From assembly GCA_038247995.1 (NCBI GenBank), contig JBBRUG010000268.1:1-8601 (forward strand): a stretch of DNA of 8,601 nt, written 5' to 3'. Made by a program: the position numbers and the translations under genes. Shown here piece after piece: positions 4,930 to 8,601 of the stretch. The notes below the pieces were generated by a model that ran no database searches, was not told the origin of the DNA, and saw only the letters and a program-made list of their open reading frames with translations. Positions within the stretch are counted from its first letter, which is position 1. The number at the start of each line of letters is the position of its first letter. The stretch is from JBBRUG01 sp038247995. Its GTDB lineage: Bacteria > Chloroflexota > Chloroflexia > Chloroflexales > Chloroflexaceae.

Positions 4930-5934
4930 ATGTTCGAACTACCCCGCGGCGCCCATATTGCGCTGCAAATGCCCGCTGAACCAAGCGAGGAAGATCTCCA
5001 GTTTGCGCAACAACTCGGCGTCGAATATGTGGTGCTCTGGACCGACGGCGCTCACGCCGGCTACGACTACTATGCCAGCCGCCGGGCGCTCTTTGAGCAA
5101 GCCGGGCTGAAAGTTTATGGCTTCGGCAACTGGGACGTGCATAATCAAGACGCGATTGTGCTCAACTTGCCCGGCCGCGATGCCAAAATTGAGCAGTACA
5201 AGGAACATCTGCGCGCACTGGGTCGGGCGGGTATTCCCTACACGACCTACGCGCATATGGCGAACGGGATCTGGAGTACCGCCCCTGAGCCGACACGCGG
5301 TGGTGCCCCGGCGCGGGCCTTCAACCTGGCGACGGCTGAATCCGGCCGCTGGTTCGGCCGCGATTACCATCTGCCGCTCTCGCACGGGCGCGCCTACAGC
5401 GCCGAAGAGTTGTGGGAGAATTTCACCTACTTCATTCACGAAGTAGCGCCGGTGGCCGAGGAAGCCGGGGTAAAGATCGGCATCCACCCCGATGATCCGC
5501 CCGGCGTCGATCTGGCCGGCGTGCCGCGCTGTATCTTTGGCACCTACGCCGGCTACGAACGGGCACTCCAGATCGCCGACAGCCCGAACGTCGGCGTCTG
5601 TTTTTGCGCCGGATGCTGGCTGGAGGGCGGCGAACTAATGGGCAAGGGTACACTCGAGTCGATCCGCGCTTTTGCTGAACAGGGTAAGATTTTCAAAGTT
5701 CACTTTCGCAATGTCGATGCGCCCTTGCCGCATTTCGTCGAGACATTCCTCGACAACGGCTATATGGATATGTACCAGGTACTGCGTGAACTGGTGGCGG
5801 TGGGTTTCAATGGCGTGTTCATTGCCGATCACATTCCAACGATGGTCGGCGGCCCCCGCGTGAGTACTGCTTACACAATTGGCTATATGAAGGCCCTGCT
5901 CCAGCGGGCCAACGCGGAGGTCGCCCGGTCATGA
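4930..5934 (+). CDS. Mannonate dehydratase family protein (UxuA-like), diverged paralogue 2
   Basis: The 334-residue protein is a second UxuA-family TIM barrel, clearly diverged from its upstream neighbour. Shared blocks are IHPDDPP (185-191), the Cys-rich VCFCAGCW (223-230), VHFRNV (257-262), YMDMY (278-282), ADHIPT (299-304) and YTIGYMKAL (315-323). The four putative metal ligands are kept (H186, C226, H258, D300). However, the GYSxxGRL segment after the DH motif is replaced by a shorter GGPRVSTA, removing the equivalent of Y302 in paralogue 1. It also has an insertion-like segment around 120-155 (TRGGAPAR...SHGRAY). This suggests a changed reaction, such as isomerisation or epimerisation, or a partner subunit role. 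Its last codons overlap the next gene by ATGA, indicating translational coupling. The family is sound and the function open. Confidence 0.75.
   Translation: MFELPRGAHIALQMPAEPSEEDLQFAQQLGVEYVVLWTDGAHAGYDYYASRRALFEQAGLKVYGFGNWDVHNQDAIVLNLPGRDAKIEQYKEHLRALGRAGIPYTTYAHMANGIWSTAPEPTRGGAPARAFNLATAESGRWFGRDYHLPLSHGRAYSAEELWENFTYFIHEVAPVAEEAGVKIGIHPDDPPGVDLAGVPRCIFGTYAGYERALQIADSPNVGVCFCAGCWLEGGELMGKGTLESIRAFAEQGKIFKVHFRNVDAPLPHFVETFLDNGYMDMYQVLRELVAVGFNGVFIADHIPTMVGGPRVSTAYTIGYMKALLQRANAEVARS
5916..5934 (+). promoter_or_regulatory. Translational coupling site (GGAGG and ATGA overlap)
   Basis: GGAGG at 5916-5920, inside the end of the second UxuA-like gene, precedes ATG 5931 by ten bases. That ATG overlaps the upstream TGA stop (5932-5934), so the epimerase-like gene is probably translated by coupled re-initiation. 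Confidence 0.7.
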
Positions 5935-6767
5935 AGATTGCAGTTACCGGTGGATCAGGCGGGATCGGGCGCAGTGTTGTCGCCGCCGCGATCGCGCAGG
6001 GCCACAGTGCGGTGAATATCGATCGGGTTGCGCCGCCGGCCGATCATCCGCAGCCGGGCGTGCCTTTCATCCAGGTAGACATGGCCGACTTTCATGCCGT
6101 TAAGGCGGCGCTGGAAGGTTGTGACGCGCTGATCCACCTCGCTGCCATCCCGGCGCCGGGACATCATCCGGATTATGTTGTGCATAACAACAACGTTATC
6201 GGCAGCTACAATGCATTACTTGGCGCAGTGGAACTCGGCATCAGGCGGATCTGTCAGGCGTCGAGCGTGAATGCGATCGGCCACTCGTACAGCCGCGATC
6301 CGCGCTACGACTACTTCCCAATCGACGAAGATCACCCGACCTACAATGAAGATCCCTATTCACTCTCGAAGCGGATCTGCGAGCAGCAGGCCGACTCGCT
6401 CTGCCGGCGCTACGAAGATCTACGCATTGTGAGCCTGCGTTTCCACTGGGTAGTGGCCGACATAAGTTTGCCGCGCCAACTCTATGCCCGCTCAGAAGTT
6501 CCAGGCCGTTCGAAGAGCCTCTGGGCCTGGACGAGTATGGACGCCGCCGTGCGCGCCTGCTTGCTCGGCGTGACAGCCGACTATCAGGGCCATCACCCGC
6601 TGTTTATTATTGGCCCAACGACCGTGGTTGATCGGCCTTCGCTCGAACTGGCCCGCGAGTTTTACCCCGAAGTGCCAATTCGCGGCGACCTAAGCGGCAA
6701 CGCCGGTTTCTTCGATTGCAGCAAGGCCGAGCACGTGCTAGGCTGGAAGCATGATCAAACAGCCTGA
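5931..6767 (+). CDS. Extended SDR, NAD-dependent epimerase/dehydratase or uronate dehydrogenase-like
   Basis: The 278-residue Rossmann-fold protein has TGGSGGIG (6-13), an acidic D31 after the second beta strand (favouring NAD), HLAAI (69-73), the catalytic serine region ASSVNAIG (110-117) and Y143-x3-K147 in YSLSK. The overall plan, including NNNVIGSYN (86-94) and a C-terminal FDCSKAEHVLGW (261-272), resembles bacterial uronate dehydrogenases, which oxidise glucuronate or galacturonate to the aldarolactone. It resembles sugar-nucleotide 4-epimerases less, being shorter than they are. Placement at the end of a cluster with UxuA-like and enolase-type dehydratases fits uronate oxidation. Its ATG overlaps the previous stop by four bases. 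The family is strong; the specific uronate dehydrogenase role is inference. Confidence 0.82.
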   Translation: MKIAVTGGSGGIGRSVVAAAIAQGHSAVNIDRVAPPADHPQPGVPFIQVDMADFHAVKAALEGCDALIHLAAIPAPGHHPDYVVHNNNVIGSYNALLGAVELGIRRICQASSVNAIGHSYSRDPRYDYFPIDEDHPTYNEDPYSLSKRICEQQADSLCRRYEDLRIVSLRFHWVVADISLPRQLYARSEVPGRSKSLWAWTSMDAAVRACLLGVTADYQGHHPLFIIGPTTVVDRPSLELAREFYPEVPIRGDLSGNAGFFDCSKAEHVLGWKHDQTA

Positions 6768-6785
6768 CAGTTCAGGCGGCAGAGC

Positions 6786-6827
6786 GGAGCGTGGAGCGTG
6801 GAGCGCGGAGCGTGGAGCGCGGAGCAC
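6786..6827 (+). repeat. Heptamer tandem array (GGAGCGY-type)
   Basis: Six 7-bp units run without a break: GGAGCGT, GGAGCGT, GGAGCGC, GGAGCGT, GGAGCGC, GGAGCAC. It lies 18 bp after the operon's last stop codon and runs directly into element copy 3. A 7-bp period shifts frame, so it is not a coding repeat. Confidence 0.85.
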
Positions 6828-6834
6828 GCGGCCA

Positions 6835-6887
6835 GGGCTTCAGCCCGCCAGCCGCGCCTCACCGCCAGGCAGCGCCCTTCAGGGCGC
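6835..6887 (+). repeat. Paired-hairpin REP-like element, copy 3
   Basis: GGGC-TTCA-GCCC (6835-6846), a 25-bp spacer, then GCGCCC-TTCA-GGGCGC (6872-6887), the latter identical to the second hairpin of copy 1. It lies between convergent genes and ends two bases from the stop codon of the minus-strand glycosylase-like gene. It could act as a 3' mRNA boundary for both transcripts, but no T-tract is present on either strand. Confidence 0.75.
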
Positions 6888-6889
6888 GG

Positions 6890-7975
6890 TTATGATCCCA
6901 CAGCGTGGTTATGCGTGATTGGCGTGCCGAGAAAATGCCCATAGCGTTCGAGCGCGGTGCTAAGCGGCGGAATAGGATCGCCCGGTACAAATGGTTGCAC
7001 CGAAATAGTAACCGTGCTGCGCTTCACCGTCCGTTGCCATGTGCCGATGACCTGACCGGCGCTGACGAGGATTGGCTTGAAGACGCCATTGCCGCCCGGA
7101 ACAATCCGATTGTTGTAGACTGGATCGAGGATGGCGGTACGGTCGCGATACGCGATCAGGAATTCGTCGAACCCCGGCAAGAGCAGCGCTTCGGGCGAAT
7201 TGTAGGTGCTTCCGGCAGATGGTGCAGCGAAATAGTAGCTCGTACCATCCACAGTTCCCGCTGCGAGTTGATCTGCGGCGGCTCCGAGACCGGCCTTCGC
7301 ATCGGCGACGGATAACCCTGCCCACCGGACGAAATCGTGCAGCGTTGCCGGCCCGTGGCTGGTGAAGTAGCGCAACGCCAGGCTTGCCAGCGCTTCGTCG
7401 CGTGGCAGCCTTGGCCCGGCGGGCAGCCACTCGTCGAGTAGGGCGAAGGTTGGTTGCTTGCCTGCGTGGGCGCCAAAGCAGATCAGTTGGGCATAGGCAA
7501 GCTGGGCCAGGATGTTGTAGCCACGCTGATTCCCGGTTGAAATGCCGGCTGCCTCTAACAAGTTGAAGAGCGCCGGGCGTGCGAGTTGGCGCCCTCCCGT
7601 GAGGGCGTTCCCGATCACCGTTGCGGCGGCGCTGATCGTCGCGGCGTCGAGGCCGAGTTCACGTAGTCGGCCTCGGCTCTGCTGGATCACGCGTGGTGCG
7701 AGCAGGTCGAGCATCCAGCGTACATCGCCGGGTGCCCCAAGGTGGAGCGTGCCCCGCATCAGCCAGGTGCGTACAATGCGTCGTTCGGCGAGCGCCTGTT
7801 TAACCATGATTTCGCTTGCAGCTACCGTACGTAAGCCTACCGCCCACAGTGCGGCGGTGTAATCTTGGGCTTGGATTGCGCCCATCCAGTGGACGACTGC
7901 GCCGGGTTCACGCAGTGTCGGTTGGGCGATCTGCTGGCTGACCAGCCGCAGCGAACCGATTGACTCATGCTTCAT
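6890..7975 (-). CDS. Winged-helix HTH_42 protein, AlkZ/YcaQ-like DNA glycosylase family
   Basis: The 361-residue protein matches the HTH_42 winged-helix superfamily. Its characterised members (Streptomyces AlkZ, E. coli YcaQ/AlkX) are DNA glycosylases that remove bulky alkylation adducts or unhook interstrand crosslinks. The diagnostic QxQ motif is Q35-A36-Q37 in MGAIQAQDYTAALW near the N-terminus, followed by the conserved RTWLMRGTLHL (69-79). Later landmarks are a GPATLHDFVRWAGL winged-helix segment (about 209-222), LLPGFDEFLIAYRDR (about 265-279) and NRIVPGGNGVFKP (about 288-300), all usual for the family. The start ATG has AGGGAG seven to eight bases upstream. It lies 14 bp after the DJ-1/PfpI gene on the same strand, probably co-transcribed. 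The family is clear; glycosylase activity and target lesion are inferred. Confidence 0.82.
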   Translation of the reverse strand: MKHESIGSLRLVSQQIAQPTLREPGAVVHWMGAIQAQDYTAALWAVGLRTVAASEIMVKQALAERRIVRTWLMRGTLHLGAPGDVRWMLDLLAPRVIQQSRGRLRELGLDAATISAAATVIGNALTGGRQLARPALFNLLEAAGISTGNQRGYNILAQLAYAQLICFGAHAGKQPTFALLDEWLPAGPRLPRDEALASLALRYFTSHGPATLHDFVRWAGLSVADAKAGLGAAADQLAAGTVDGTSYYFAAPSAGSTYNSPEALLLPGFDEFLIAYRDRTAILDPVYNNRIVPGGNGVFKPILVSAGQVIGTWQRTVKRSTVTISVQPFVPGDPIPPLSTALERYGHFLGTPITHNHAVGS

Positions 7976-7989
7976 GTGCGCTCCCTAAC

Positions 7990-8532
7990 TCATTGCCGAA
8001 AAAGCTCGTACCATCCCGCAATCACCTCAGCCGGATAGACCTCCAGGCGCTGAAGGATCGCGGCGGCAAAAGCGAGCGCGCCGGTTGCGCCGGCAGTGAT
8101 CAGCAACCCGTCGGTTACAGCCGGGGCATCCTGATAATAATTGCCGCCCTGATAGCCCGTCGCCTCCAGGTATTCACGCGCATTGCTGGTATGCGCTGCC
8201 GTGTCGAGCAAGCCGGCCCGCGCCAGTCCGGCTGTTGCGCCGCAGATCGCCGCGACCGGCACACCGGCGCTGAGAAAACGGGCCACATGCGGCATGACCT
8301 CGGTAAGTTCACCGGCATCCCAGCTATCACCGCCGGGCAGGATGAGCAGCGCACTCGCCGCCGGATCGAGCTGTTCGAGCGTCAGATCGGGCAGAATGGT
8401 TAGGCCGCCCATTGTTTTCACCGGCGCAGCGGTGCTGCCGACCGTGCGTACCTGAAAGCGGCCCGCCGCCTCGGGCGTAAATGGGTGATTGATCCCGGCA
8501 ATGGCGAAGCTTGGCTCCCAGTCATCAGTCAT
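7990..8532 (-). CDS. DJ-1/PfpI family protein, N-terminus apparently truncated by a repeat array
   Basis: The 180-residue frame belongs to the DJ-1/PfpI (ThiJ) superfamily, closest in layout to the YoaZ-like putative glutamine amidotransferase group. It shows PVKTMGGLTILPDLTL (37-52), LLILPGGDSWD (62-72), the nucleophile elbow AICGATAGLARAGLL with C97 (95-109), and LITAGATGALAF (144-155). Relatives normally begin with a first beta strand of about 12 residues ahead of an (A)DWE motif. Here the frame opens MTDDWE, and the bases for MTDD come from the heptamer array. An in-frame TGA about 24 bases upstream of the ATG blocks any extension, and no ribosome binding site is visible. The core and C97 survive, so it is either a functional shortened protein or a 5'-damaged gene. 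Family members include deglycase-, hydrolase- and chaperone-like proteins; the role here is unknown. Confidence 0.75.
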   Translation of the reverse strand: MTDDWEPSFAIAGINHPFTPEAAGRFQVRTVGSTAAPVKTMGGLTILPDLTLEQLDPAASALLILPGGDSWDAGELTEVMPHVARFLSAGVPVAAICGATAGLARAGLLDTAAHTSNAREYLEATGYQGGNYYQDAPAVTDGLLITAGATGALAFAAAILQRLEVYPAEVIAGWYELFRQ

Positions 8533-8601
8533 CAGTCGTCGGTCGTCGGTCGTCAGTCATCAGTCGTCGGTCGTCGGTCGTCGGTCGTCGGTCGTCGGTC
8601 A
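8519..8601. repeat. Heptamer tandem array (CRGTCRT) reaching the window end
   Basis: Eleven full 7-bp units of CRGTCRT (CAGTCAT, CAGTCGT, CGGTCGT) and one partial unit run to the last base. There is a higher-order structure: the four-unit, 28-bp block 8526-8553 is repeated exactly at 8554-8581. The first units lie inside the start of the DJ-1/PfpI frame. The array probably continues past the window. Confidence 0.9.

Noticed and set aside
1681..6887. Intrinsic transcription terminators at the GC-rich hairpins
   Set aside because: None is followed by a T-tract on either strand, and several lie inside an apparently continuous operon.

Overview
This GC-rich window looks like an assembled environmental or draft contig from a Chloroflexota-type bacterium, with a Roseiflexus/Chloroflexus relative as my best guess. 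That placement is an inference from the GC-rich coding, the gene content and the repeat-laden intergenic DNA; no taxonomic marker gene is present. Both edges are low-complexity. Bases 3-22 and 44-61 are G homopolymers that look like sequencing artefact, and the right edge runs out inside a 7-bp tandem array. The window is therefore probably most of a contig bounded by sequence that assembles badly.

Left part (63-725): a small Y1 (HUH) transposase of the IS200/IS605 or REP-associated type lies on the minus strand. A 250-bp intergenic region follows, AT-rich next to the transposase and then full of short palindromes.

Middle (726-6767, plus strand): six co-directional genes form a probable sugar-acid or uronate catabolic operon. 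In order they encode an aldose-1-epimerase-like mutarotase, an enolase-superfamily acid-sugar dehydratase, a classical SDR oxidoreductase, two diverged UxuA-like (mannonate dehydratase family) TIM-barrel proteins, and an extended SDR resembling uronate dehydrogenase or sugar epimerases. The last two genes overlap by ATGA. No transporter, kinase, aldolase or regulator is present, so the pathway must be completed elsewhere. A coherent reading is ring opening or epimerisation of a sugar or uronate, NAD(P)-dependent oxidoreduction, and dehydration to a 2-keto-3-deoxy acid. The exact substrate cannot be read from sequence.

Right part (6890-8532, minus strand): two genes only 14 bp apart, a DJ-1/PfpI-family protein and a winged-helix HTH_42 protein with the QxQ motif of AlkZ/YcaQ-like DNA glycosylases. 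A heptamer array forms the start of the DJ-1/PfpI reading frame, which lacks its usual first beta strand.

The most interesting layer is non-coding. (1) A paired-hairpin element of about 53 bp occurs three times, always in the same orientation. It has two GC-rich stems with an invariant C(TTCA)G apex, separated by 23-25 bp, and the first copy is close to the Y1 transposase. This suggests a REP/BIME-like family. (2) Degenerate tandem arrays with a 7-bp period but unrelated unit sequences occupy three gene boundaries. (3) Every operon gap longer than a few bases contains a palindrome of a different sequence.
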